Part shown: positions 23,548 to 33,733 of the stretch, piece by piece | How the letters are laid out: each line of letters starts with the position of its first letter | Numbering within the stretch: the stretch's first letter is position 1 | DNA from: Iris pallida | Taxonomy: Eukaryota; Streptophyta; Magnoliopsida; Asparagales; Iridaceae | Reading direction: 5' to 3' | Assembly: GCA_029216955.1 (NCBI GenBank) | Contig: JANAVB010044017.1 | Span: 1,857,865-1,921,864 of the forward strand | DNA: 64,000 nt | The notes under the pieces: model-generated | What the model was told of the DNA's origin: nothing | Seen by the model: the letters and a program-made list of their open reading frames with translations, nothing else | Database searches by the model: none | Position numbers and translations under genes: made by a program

Positions 23548-23760
23548 AAAAATGTCTTTTTGGGACGACACTATTAGGAACACTATTCTAAAAAGTCCTA
23601 AAAGTGTAGTTCTAGGGACGGCTATATTTTTTGTAACAAAAAGTTGTATTTTTTGGGACAGATTGTAAAAATTGATCACTATTTGGGACCAATAAAACTT
23701 TCTGTTCCAAATAATTCACATTACCGTCCCAAATAGCTCGGCGGGAATGCCAAGCATTTG
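23548..23760 (+). mobile_element. Second CACTA-like terminus with GGGAC subterminal repeats
   Basis: CACTACAAAAAAAATGTC at 23,548 is a typical plant CACTA end. It is followed by subterminal words TTTTGGGACGACAC, TAGGGACGG, TTTGGGACAG, TTTGGGACC and, inverted, CCGTCCCAAA. They differ from the CCGTTAG repeats of the outer element. No matching inverted end was found before 29,021. I infer a truncated second element nested in, or fused with, the first. Confidence 0.65.
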
Positions 23761-23930
23761 GCGGCTAATTGCCAAATTTTAGGGGAGAACGTTTTTCTCC
23801 ACACGTCTCCATCCTGACCGTTCGATCGGATGACCTAAACCTAGACCGTCCATCTCAAAACCATTCAGAACTTATTCACCATTTGATCAAAACCAACCTA
23901 AATCTCTCTCTCTCTTTCCGATCAAAAACT

Positions 23931-24072
23931 ATGGCTGCTACCTCTCTTCGACCTTTGCTCTCTCTCCGACCTTTCAACCCTAGGTGCTCCAGTGCAGGTG
24001 CTCTCTTTCTCTCTCCGACCTTTGCTCTCTCTCTCTGACTTTTCAACCCTAGGTGCTCCAGTGCTGCTGCTT
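23931..24072 (+). pseudogene. Possible captured first exon with a transit-peptide-like start
   Basis: An ATG at 23,931 opens MAATSLRPLLSLRPFNPRCS, a Ser/Arg/Leu-rich, acid-free start like those of plastid or mitochondrial presequences. It is preceded by a CT-rich leader. The block holds a 68-bp tandem duplication (CAACCCTAGGTGCTCCAGTGC at 23,975 and 24,043) and ends with a good splice donor, CTTGGTATATTT. The frame stops at 24,038. No downstream exon of the same gene is recognised, and the link to the MET1 pieces is unproven. The parent gene is unknown. Confidence 0.35.
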
Positions 24073-24720
24073 GGTATATTTCCCAATCTTTAGAATTTTT
24101 TACCAAATTTTTTTAGTCTTTGCTCTAATTTTTGGATACATGTTATTTTGCTTGAAATTTGAGTGTTTTACACTGTTTACACTGCTTCATGTTTTGTCCT
24201 AGAATATTTATCAATTTTTTGGTCAAAATTTGCTCAAAATTAATTACTTTCGGATCTAGTGTTGAATATTATGCAGAGAGTATATATGAACAGCTTAATT
24301 TTTGGATCTAGTGCATGTATATATGTAGTTGATTCACTTCGACACAAAGAAGGGCAGAGGTGTGGGCTCAGGAGGACAAATTAGGAAAATGAATTTTAAT
24401 GCGAGTTCTTTGTATTCTTGGAAGCTAATTGTGTGGGATTTGTTGACCACTTGAGAGAGTCATGATTAGCAGCACACCTTGCTTTCCCGTGATGAAATCC
24501 CAACATTTCCTAGCTTAGCCTTGAATTCATGTTAGGCCGACTGACTTCTTCTCCAGCATGCGATTTTCCTTTAAAAAAACTTTATAATAGTGTCTTTTCA
24601 TGGGGTTATAGGAGAGTAATCTTTTTCAAAAAATAATAATATAAGTGTTATAATTAAAAAATAAGAATGATAAGTAAGTATGACTGAAGTTCAGGAGTGC
24701 TAATGCTAATAAATTATACT

Positions 24721-24883
24721 AAGATGTCGCCTATGCACATTTACTTGTTCTAGTATGCTAATTATAAACGTTGTTAAATATTTTAGATATGTATGTTTAG
24801 GTAAGATGTCGCCTATGCACATTTACTTGTTCTAGTATGCTAATTATAAATGTTGTTAAATACTTTATATATGTATGTTTAGG
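24721..24883. repeat. 82-bp tandem duplication
   Basis: AAGATGTCGCCTATGCACAT and the following bases occur at 24,721 and again at 24,803, differing at only a few positions. The second copy ends where the MITE begins. Confidence 0.95.
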
Positions 24884-25191
24884 CCTCGTTTGGTTCGCGA
24901 AATCATGGGGTTAGGAAAGGAAAGTCATTATTTTTCGATATTTGGATGTTAAAGGAATTGAGGAGGAAAGGAAAGTCTTTCCCAATGGAAATAATATTAG
25001 GGGAGGAAATGGTTTCCCCATCCAACCAAGGATTCACTTTCCCAACTTTTAAGTATTCACTTTTTCTTCCAATTTTTTTGACATTTCCAAACACCGATAA
25101 GGAAAATCGATAGAAATTGTAATTTCCCAAAGGAAATGAAAGGAAAGAGCAAAAAATTGGTTTATTTCCTTTTCGCAAACCAAATGAGGCC
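24882..25191. mobile_element. Tourist/Harbinger-type MITE
   Basis: 310 bp with terminal inverted repeats: GGCCTCGTTTGGTTCGCGAA on the left, and GGCCTCATTTGGTTTGCGAA on the opposite strand at the right. It is flanked by a TTA duplication (24,879-24,881 and 25,192-25,194). It contains no transposase. GGAAAGGAAA-type words in the body pair with TTTCCTTTCC-type words, so the single strand could fold back. The minus-strand open frame crossing it is an artefact. Confidence 0.93.
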
Positions 25192-25194
25192 TTA

Positions 25195-25657
25195 GTATAG
25201 ATTATTTGGCCAGTTGTTGAGCTCATTGGACCAACTAGGCAGCTACTGTTATTCGTTTCATCAACTTTCTTTACCAAATAACTAGCCATATATGTTTGTT
25301 CCAGATGGTTTTATCAGTTATAGTAGTTTAATTCCTTATAATGATGTTCCCTTTCCTGATTTTATATATGCATAGTCTGTACAGTTTAGGGATTAATCTT
25401 GCTACTGCAGATACTTCCATCATATATGATATGTAATGGTTTTAGTTTCTTTATTGTATAGCTCCATAAACATTTTCTAGTCTTATCTTTAGTTTAGTAT
25501 TCTATTATAACCTACTTGTTCCCTTACCTATGCTTTACAGTGATTGGAGCCCCAAGCTGATCAGCAGGAAATGGCTAGGGCTCATCGGCTAGGGCAAATC
25601 AATAAGGTCTGAGTCCTTTTTTCTTACATTGTATGCAATGAAATGTAATTTTACAAT
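25195..25657. other. CACTA interior, intron-like sequence
   Basis: T-rich and AT-rich DNA with no clear coding frame. A short stretch at about 25,545-25,607 followed by GT could be another MET1 exon piece, but I could not match it. Confidence 0.4.
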
Positions 25658-27540
25658 TTGGGTCTTGGTACAGGAATATGTAGCTCCTGCAAACATAGAG
25701 TTCAAGATGATGATTTTGATATAATTTCAGAAACCAATCTTATTTACAAAAGAATGAGTATAATTTACATGATTTTGTGTATGCAAGACCCCAGTTCTTT
25801 AGTGAAGAAAGGGAGGAAGATCGTGGTACTTTCAAGGCAGGAGGAAGTGTTGGTCTAAAACCATATGTTGTGTGCCGGGTGTTGGAGATTCTGACTCCTA
25901 TGGGGTCTAAACAACCCACTGCAAAGGTCAAAGTTCGGAGATTCTACGGACCATAAGACAGAAAAGGCACATTGTTCTGATATTAGAGAAGTGATCTTCT
26001 GTATGCTTTACTTTTTCTTTTTTGTTAATTTTTAAATAATGCAGTATCTAGTTCCATAATATAGTTCTTACTTGCTTTAAAGTTATATTTTTTAGGGCAC
26101 ATCATTTGAAAAGCTTCTGTGGTGTGACCAGGTATATTACAGTGAAGATACACACACCGTACATGTGGAGATATTAGAAGGGAAGTGTGAAGTTTGCAAG
26201 AAAGGTGATCTACCAGATTTGGACCTTCCAGTGAGTGTTGATCACGTTTTCTTTCGAGAATATTGATACGATGCTGCTAAAGGATCTGTTAAGCAGGTAG
26301 ATCTGGTTTTTGTTTCCTTATTATTTTTTTGGGCAAATGTTTCCTTATTTTAGTTGAAATCAGAAGTTTGGCATATAAAAATCCTCTCATTCATGCTATG
26401 TTCTGCAAGCAGTTGCCAGCCAATTTTAAGCTCTTGTCCATCAATCGAAAGATAGCCAACACTTCCATCAAAAAATAAGGGCAAGGGAAAATATATAGGA
26501 GTAGAAGAAGGTGATGATCAGATCAACGAAAGGAAGTAGCTGAAGAAAACCGCTTGGCTACTCTAGATATTTTTGCTAGTTGTGGAGGCTTATCAGAGGG
26601 ACTAGAGAAGTCTGGTAAGCCGATATTTTATTATAGTCAGATATAGTTGAGGATTTTATGTGTTCATGATGTTATATGTATGCTACTTTTGACTTGCTGG
26701 TGTTACATTAACAAAGTAGGCAATTGAATAAGAACAACTTGCTGGAGAAGCATTCATCCAAAATCATCCTAATTGACTAATGTTTATTGACAATTGCAAC
26801 GTGATTTTGAGGTAATATAACATCTTTCACTAATCTCTCTTATTTTCCCACTGAGCCTTACGTATGAACTCGATCCATTTTTTGTGAGATTTTAAACTGA
26901 GATTTTATTTCAGTTCATGAACCAACATTTGAACTCGATCCATTTTTATTTCTTTCTAGTCTAGGGAATTTACTTATTTCCATAGATGTTAATCAGGTCC
27001 TTAATATATGATATTTTGTCCTCTTTTTTGCTTTAGTTGCAATTCATCATGCTTCATGGTTCCAAAAGCAAATTCGTGGCAACATGTTGAACTTGAATGA
27101 TCACATAACAACAGAAATGAATGAGTTGAATCTTATTCGATGCAAACACATTCTAAAGTGCCTGGGTTCAGATTGGCATAACCTTCTAGATGAAAAGGTA
27201 CTGTTTGAGACATTATTCTGGTTACTGTTGAATCTTGGCTAGTCATGTTAAGGCATAACCGATCTAAACATTATAGTTACCTAGGATTTCATTTAATTAT
27301 TTGAGCTGGACTTTCATGCCATGCAGGTTAAATTGTCTAGTGGGCAAATGGTAGACTTAATACCTTGGTGCCTACAAAACACAGCCAAGAGGCATAATCA
27401 ATGGAAATGATTATTTGGAAGATTGGGCTGAGAAGGGAATTTCCCAACTTCAATTGCTGACCCCCAACCAATGGGCAAGGTTGGAATGTGCTTCCATCCC
27501 GAACAGGACAGGATTTTGACAGTGCGCAAGATCCATTATT
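25658..27540 (+). pseudogene. MET1-like: Captured MET1-type cytosine-5 DNA methyltransferase fragments
   Basis: MET1/DNMT1 enzymes copy CG methylation after replication. The plus strand holds at least six exon pieces in gene order. 25,658-25,985 reads GLGTGICSSCK, then the second BAH domain (VCRVLEI, VKVRRFY). 26,132-26,296 reads VYYSEDTHTVHVEILEGKCEV. 26,413-26,614 reaches methyltransferase motif I as LDIFASCGGLSEG. 26,717-26,811 has GEAF and DNCNVILR. 27,037-27,197 has NELNLIRC. 27,327-27,530 has KLSSGQMVDLIPWCL and [17 protein letters not shown]. Several junctions keep AG/GT splice sites, so genomic DNA was captured. The stretch with the catalytic Pro-Cys (motif IV) is missing between the fourth and fifth pieces. 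Stops and frameshifts occur in most pieces. It cannot make an active enzyme. Confidence 0.93.
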
Positions 27541-28744
27541 CATAATGTTGAACCTCATAAACATACTTTTTGTTTTACATGAGGAAGGTAGGAGAGATCT
27601 TGGAAGAACCACCTCAAATAACATGTGTAGTTACAAAGGCGTCTTCATGTTATTTATAAGGGGCCATGTCCCCTGTAATCTCGACATGGAGATCTTCGAA
27701 GTCTACCAAGAAAATATGATCAGGTAATGTTTATCGATATGTAATGATAAATTTTATTTGTAAAGATTATCTAGTGCTGAAAGAACCAAGCATTTATCCT
27801 AAACTTTTGAGGTTAGCTACACAAAATCTGTTGCTTCCATTTAGATCTATAAGGGGCCATGTTCCTTGTAACATCATTTTTTGGGAAATTGAATAGTTCA
27901 GTACTTACAGGTTATATCATCATGATTTGGTTAACCAGTGATGCGTGATTTTCTCGTCGTATATGCTTATCCATCCTACATAAATAAAGTTAACCTGGTG
28001 AGTTGTGTCCCTCTCAAAACACTATGTTCTAGTCTTAACATTTATATATATGAATACAACATTCATCTGTAGAAATAATCTAGGTCTGCTACAACAAGGA
28101 AACTATAATAATCAAGACAAGCTAGAAAGATGAAGTCCCTTCTGCCTTTTGCATGTGGACAAAGATGAAGTCCCAACAAGAAATATTCCAGGTCTGTCTG
28201 ATTACAAAACCTTTTGCCTGTATAAAGGTTAACAAAGATGAAGTCCCTTCTAGCTGATACAGTAAGTATTTCTGCATACAAATTGTCATTTCTACTATTT
28301 TTATTTTTTGACTTTTCTCACATTGTAAGCTTTTGCAACTTTCAGGCCGATATTGTGGATAGGAAGTTTCTATCCTCTATGAGGAAGGTTAGTAGATAAA
28401 CCCGATCCCATGAAACTTGAGTTGCTAATCTTATGTTTAGTTCCATGGAGACCAAATTTCCACATACCTTGAATAAATAGAATTATACCTTGAATAACTT
28501 TACATTCTAATTACAGGCTTTTACTGATGTCCTCAGAAAATGATATCTTAATTGTTCAAGCCTTTTCTTGCTGTGCTGGTAAAATAAATGGGGATTGGAG
28601 TGGGTTCAAAAACTACTTTGTATACTCCAAGGGGCTATATGATGCCTTCTAGTCATATAGCTTTGTTGACATGTTTTACCTCTCTTGTTCCTTTGGAGTT
28701 AATTTGAGTCTTACCTCTCTTGATTTGGGTGGCCCATTCCCGTT
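27541..28744. other. CACTA interior downstream of the MET1 pieces
   Basis: AGGGGCCATGT occurs twice (27,660 and 27,851), and AAAGATGAAGTCCC recurs at about 28,125-28,260. A short peptide with GEILEEPPQ near 27,590 could be another methyltransferase piece out of order, but I am not sure. No other gene is recognised. Confidence 0.4.
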
Positions 28745-29021
28745 AGTATTTGAATTCTGAAATTATTTCTTTTCATATTTTTAAAATATACTAACGGTGA
28801 TAGCCCGTTAGTATTCATATGTAACATATATTATATGCCTGTTAGAAAAAATGATTACTAACGGGTATAGCCGTTAGAAAAGTTAAAATACTAACGGACT
28901 TGATCCGTTAGAAGGACAGTTAGTAATATTACCCACGCCTATATACTCACGGCCGTTACCCGTTAGAATTAATTTTTGTAACATGACCAGACCGTTACAA
29001 TACAGATGTTTTGGTGTAGTG
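28745..29021. repeat. Right subterminal repeats of the CACTA element
   Basis: ATACTAACGGTG, GCCCGTTAGTATT, ACTAACGGGTA, GCCGTTAGAAAA, ACTAACGGAC, TCCGTTAGAAGG and CCCGTTAGAA stand in both orientations. The inverted terminus follows. The core is the same as at the left end, which ties the two ends to one element. Confidence 0.9.
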
Positions 29022-31172
29022 AATACATAAATATTGTCTTCCCTAATCCTTCATATATGGAATTACCAGATGACATATCATAGATTGAACATTTGTCCTT
29101 CACAAAGTTGATTTCATAAACATTATCTGCCAAATGACTTATGCTTAATAGGTTATGTTTCAACTCTGTGACTAGACAGATGTCATTTATTACGGGATAG
29201 GGAGATATACCAACAATTTTATTTCCAATTATATCACGTCTCAAGTTATTTTCGAAGGAGACGTATCCTTCTTTCTTCATGATAGCATAGCTAATAAAGA
29301 TGCATCAGCAGTCATTTGTCGCGAACATCCGCTATCGAGAATCCACTTGCTTTTAGCATGAGAGGGATGAGGGTCTACCTACAAAACGAGTAGATGAATT
29401 CTTTGGTACCCATTTCTTCGAGGGTTCCTTTCTGATTAGTCTTAGGAATCCAAACAAGTGAATGATTGTCAACAAGCTTCCTTGCTAGACAATACTGTGA
29501 TATCTTCCCGTGAGTACCACAATATGTACAAGTATGTTTAAAAAATATGCTACTTGTTTCTGTGCTGACATGCTTTTGTTTCTTCTTCTTTGGAAACCTG
29601 TAAGTGAAAGCATAATTGTGATTGATGTGTTGCTTGCAGGCTTTATATGGTTCATTCCTCTTAGATGTATGCTTAGCGTTAGGACTAACCTTAGGCTGTA
29701 TAACAAAGATGGCATGTTTGCCTAACTTAATTTCTAACATTTTAGAAATCGCACAAGACTCCTTATATTTGGCAATCATATCAATGAGTCTTTACTCTGT
29801 GACTAAGTGTCTCTTCTTCTCTATGTCATAAAGCTCTTGTACTTTGACATAGTCTCTTTCATTCTTTTTTATGGTGGGGATAGCCTCATGATAGTCTACT
29901 TTAAGCTTGGCTATCTCATCCGTGCTACTGGTAGTAGATGTCCCTTTTATATCTTCAACTAGATTAGACAATCTAGCTACTTTAGCTGTGTAAGCCTTAA
30001 CCTCTTTGCGAGATTGCTTGTACTTGGCTAACACATTTCTGTGTTCATCAAGTAGTTCGCTAAAAGCAGTTTCTAGCTCATCGAAAGTAAAACCATCGTA
30101 TAGAAGGTTAGAAGATACCTTATCGAACGCCATGAGACAGACATTTGCCGTGCTGCTGGGTCTGTCCTCCTCCTCTAATTCACCGGCCTCACTTCCATGC
30201 CAGATGCTAGTATTAGCATACTTTCGACCTGTTATAGCTTTCCTGCTTGACCTTGATCGATCATATGGACTGCTCTTCTTTTACAATGGACAGTCCTTCT
30301 TGATATGCGATGTCTTCTTACACCAAAGCATATTATTTCTTCTTCGTTGCTTTTATGGACGTCCTTCTTCTTTCGGTTTGATCTCTCAAACTTCAAGAAC
30401 TTTTTGAAGTTTCTAACTAGTAGGGCTTGCTCATCACCGCTGGATGATTCTTTCTCAAAATTATTGTATGTGACTTTGCGATAGATTTCTCTTTGGGGGT
30501 TGCTTCTTCAAATTCTTGCAAGTCCAGCTCATGGATCATCAGCATGCCCAAAATTGTCTCCAGAGTCATTATGGTGAGATCGTTTCCTTCTATGATAATA
30601 GTTGCCTTCGGGTTCCAATTCTTGGTTAGAGCCCGTAAAATCTTTCTGATCTTCTCATGATTGCTATAATCTTTGCCAAGAGATTGTAAAGGATTAGTAA
30701 TATCAAGGAACCGAGTAAACATCTGTATAATTGATTCGTCAGGTTTCATCTTGAATGATTCATACTCGTGTATTAATCTGTTGATTTTGGATTCCTTCAC
30801 TTGGGAAGTACCTTCATGAGTCACCACAAGAAGTCTCCAAATTTCATGAGATGTAGTACAGGTAGAAACACGATTAAACTCAATTTTGTCAATTGCACAG
30901 AATAGTGCATTGATGGCTTGTGCATCTAGACTAGCCTTTGTCTTTTCTTATTCTGTGTATTTGTCGTGTGGCTTTCCTACTAGATCACCATCAACCAAAA
31001 TTCTAGCCGATTTTTTATAACCGTCAATTACAACAGACCAAAGATCAAAATCAAGAGACTTAAGAAAGAAACTCATTCATGTTTTCCAATAAGTGTAGTT
31101 CGTTCCATCAAATAGTAGGGGTCTATTTGTGGATTGCCTTTTACCGTTGAATATAGATTTCACGGCTGCCAT
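29022..31172 (-). pseudogene. Copia C2: gag, protease region and pre-integrase
   Basis: Read leftwards from an ATG at 31,172, the gag starts MAAVKSIFNGKRQ, followed by LLFDGTNYTYW (UBN2-type copia gag). It continues through SHEIWRLL and THEGTSQVKESKI to a coiled-coil part (29,800-30,130). A CCHC-like knuckle with CTYCGTHG stands near 29,510. After the protease comes KKEGYVSFENN, then LKHNLLSISHLADN of the pre-integrase domain. Several stops and shifts occur. The frame ends at the AAT where the CACTA element inserted and resumes at 22,089. All blocks have counterparts in C1, so this is an older member of the same lineage. Confidence 0.88.
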
Positions 31173-31208
31173 ATATACTCTCTAGAGTGTTATATTCAAA
31201 TATACCCT

Positions 31209-31220
31209 GCTCTGATCCCA
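31209..31220 (-). promoter_or_regulatory. Primer-binding site of copia C2
   Basis: The minus strand reads TGGGATCAGAGC. It differs by one base from TGGTATCAGAGC, which pairs with the 3' end of initiator Met tRNA, and it stands two bases from the LTR. Confidence 0.8.
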
Positions 31221-31222
31221 AT

Positions 31223-32035
31223 TATAGGAGCATCGAGCACCTCTAGAGAGGGGTAAATAGAGTATGTGTACGTGCGGTAAAAATAATCACCTCTTTAAAA
31301 ATTAGCAATTATAAACTATGGTAGTTATAAAAGACAGTAAATAAATACAGTAAGCAAGAGATAGAAAATTAAACTCAGTGAACACCACACTGTATGCAGG
31401 TTTTTCTCTGAGAGGACTAGTTCAGTCACGAGTACTGTTGCTCGTTGTTAATCTATTATTCACAGGCTAAATAAGAGCTTGTTGTCTCTTTACAGCACCG
31501 TGCCTTGGTGGCGAGTGCACGACCGACTCCAACAAACTGATTTCAAAAACTGGAACATTTTCTGAAAGACGCCTCTAATACAACTCTTCAGTACCAAAAC
31601 TCTAGATCGAATAGAATTGTACTGGCTTTGGTTAAGAGTGGTATAGGCAAGATTTGAAAGCTTTAGAGCGCTGGAAAAATACTTTAGAATAGATAGAGAG
31701 AAGAGTTAATGAGTTGATTTAGAAATGTGAAAATCCTTCTCTATTTATAATGTTTTTAGTAACCGAACTCGGACAGAGTTCGAACAGAATTCGGATGTTA
31801 AAATATCCACACGAACGTTGCTAGCAGATTTTGTGGGAAAAAAATTCAAATTGCCCTGACCGAACTCGGTCAAAACTTGGACCTAACTCGGTCAGCGTTT
31901 TGCCAGAGTTCTGGTGGGTCAGAACTCAATTTGAATTGGCCAAATTGCATAGGTTTTCGGCTATTTGGATATGTAGGACTTTTGTGATAAGTATGTAGGC
32001 TTTTTAGATTTGTGGACTGGGAATAACCTATGCCA
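31223..32035 (-). mobile_element. 5' LTR of copia C2
   Basis: An LTR of about 810 bp, from TATAGGAGC next to the primer-binding site to ACCTATGCCA. The matching ends in C1 are TGTAGAACC and ATATGCCA. A minus-strand TATA box lies at about 31,739 (plus-strand CTATTTATAAT). The other half is made of CCGAACTCGG-type words, the palindromic repeat of this LTR. The next five bases GTATA would be a target duplication; the partner LTR on the left is lost. Confidence 0.8.
31760..31920. repeat. ACCGAACTCGG-type repeats in the C2 LTR
   Basis: AACCGAACTCGGACAGAG, ACCGAACTCGGTCAAAA and CCTAACTCGGTCAGCG, plus related words, in the upstream part of the LTR. They occupy the place that the GGTATGCCG palindromes occupy in C1. 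Confidence 0.6.
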
Positions 32036-32159
32036 GTATAATTCTGAACGATCATACATTTATATTTCCTAGGCTCAATAAAATGGAAAATACAGAAGAA
32101 AAAATATAAAATGATCGATCTGAATTCCAATAAGATTGCTTCTGGATGATTATATGATG

Positions 32160-33290
32160 TTCCTTGTAGATGTAGACGTTCCTCGGTATCAATTCCTGTA
32201 ACCTGTAGCAGTTCATATATTTTACATATTGACCAAAGTTGTCGTTGATTACCAAAATCAGGTGTGACCATTAGCCAATGGGCCAACATAATGTATCGCA
32301 TGTCAGGCACCACCATGACCATCACCGCTTCAACGGAAGGAGCTACCCTTTGGGCAAAAGTTGTATAAAATGCTAGATAGGCAATTTGGTAACAGAGGTA
32401 ACATGCGACGTCATTAACGTAGATAGATCCTATAATGTCCTACTGGGTCATCCGTGGATGAATGAGTATATGATCGTGTCATCTGCCCTTCACCACTGTC
32501 TGAAGTATGTTGACGACAATGATGTAATCAAGACAGAGTTCGTGGATGTTGATCCGTTTAAAGGGATCGGGGACTATTTCTCTGATTCGATCTTGTATAA
32601 ACTGATCCTTCAAAAGAAAAGAGGTTATGACGCTGATAATGAAGCCGAGGCAAAAACAACTCAGGATGGACCCTTAAGGGTCCGGCTCAAAGGATGTACT
32701 ACCAATACGCAAGCTCCTCTAGTGATCAAACTTCATAGAAAGACCCAGGAACCACTAGTGGTCAAACTTCAGAAGGCGGCAAAACCGCCAAGGAGGATCC
32801 CACTGCTGATTCCACCTCGGCCCCGATAGTAGTGAAACTTCGCAGAAAGGCTCCGAGACCATCACCGACAATGGTGATAGAAATCGAAGGGGACAAACTA
32901 AATAAATGTGTGGTTGCTTACTTTGATGTACCGTCATATGACGATGTAATCCCAAATGAAAAAAAATTGACAAATCTTATCAATAAATATTACCTTTGAA
33001 CTATTTTGATCTAGCACATTAGGACACTGTGTATACTTTAGGAAAGGGGCTTAGGTTTATCATTGCATACATAAGTGACTACCACTTACACGTTAAACCG
33101 AGTCCAACTACTCAAAGATGCATACTTTGTGGTTCTGATAAGGAAAAAGAAGGGCGATAAGCCCATTATCTTCGGTAGAGTTGAAGCACGTCGAGATTTT
33201 CTCCCGACCGAGCATGAGCCAGATAGAGGTAAAATGCAGCTTCACTGCTATACCTTCAAGCCAAGAACGTCATACAGAAGGTAGGCTATG
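32160..33290 (+). pseudogene. Element A: protease region and linker
   Basis: From about 32,165 the DNA follows the protease of G1 (54,330-54,579), but the Asp-Pro-Gly-Ser-Ser active-site codons are partly deleted. In the frame at 32,386-32,829 come VTEVTCDVINVDRSYNVLLG then PFKGIGDYF, matching the same region in G1. A basic segment follows with repeated VKL and RLKG words, then KKGDKPIIFGRVE near 33,140-33,180, also shared with G1. It is interrupted by stops and no longer encodes a protease. Confidence 0.75.
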
Positions 33291-33733
33291 ACTTGAAAAG
33301 TGGCATGGACTTGAATTAGGGCAAGGGTCGACATTTGTCGATACGTCTCCCCTCCCCAAAAGAGAAGCCAGAAGATTATTATCATCACACTCGATGAGGG
33401 TTAGGCTATGCAACACCCACAAGGACTCCCGAATGCTTTGAGTTTGAAGTTAAGCTACATTCCCACTCGTCGGGACCTTCCGCCTGGGATATCGATACAA
33501 GTATAGGGGAATTGTTCAAAAAAAACATTTTTCGTCAACATGACGTCAGTGAATCAGGTAGAGAATGATGATCAAATACTGGAATACTTCGAGGTAGAAC
33601 CTTCGGCTCAGCAGCTTGAAGCTCAAAGGGAGTGTCGAGTAATGAGAACCTCACACCGAAGACGAAGTAGTGCAAGTCAACTTGGGAGATGGATCCTTTC
33701 CTAAACCCATCTTCATTAGCAAAAGTTTGTTAG

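Larger units (their letters stand above)
22093..29021 (+). mobile_element. CACTA (En/Spm-type) transposon carrying host gene fragments
   Basis: The ends are CACTACACTAAA at 22,093 and, on the other strand, CACTACACCAAA at 29,021. A perfect AAT duplication flanks them. Both ends hold subterminal repeats of the type CCGTTAG/CTAACGG. The 6,929-bp body has no TNP2-type transposase, so it is non-autonomous. It carries a 30-bp minisatellite, a second CACTA-like end (23,548), a possible captured first exon (23,931), a MITE (24,882-25,191) and exon pieces of a MET1 DNA methyltransferase (25,658-27,540). It sits inside the pol frame of copia C2: the coding sequence on the two sides joins at the AAT. 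I read it as a Pack-CACTA. Confidence 0.93.

Noticed and set aside
24903..25289. 128-codon minus-strand frame
   Set aside because: It lies almost wholly in the MITE and has no counterpart to a known protein.
25658..27540. A functional resident methyltransferase gene
   Set aside because: Stops, frameshifts and the missing catalytic segment, together with its position between CACTA ends, show that it is a captured pseudogene.
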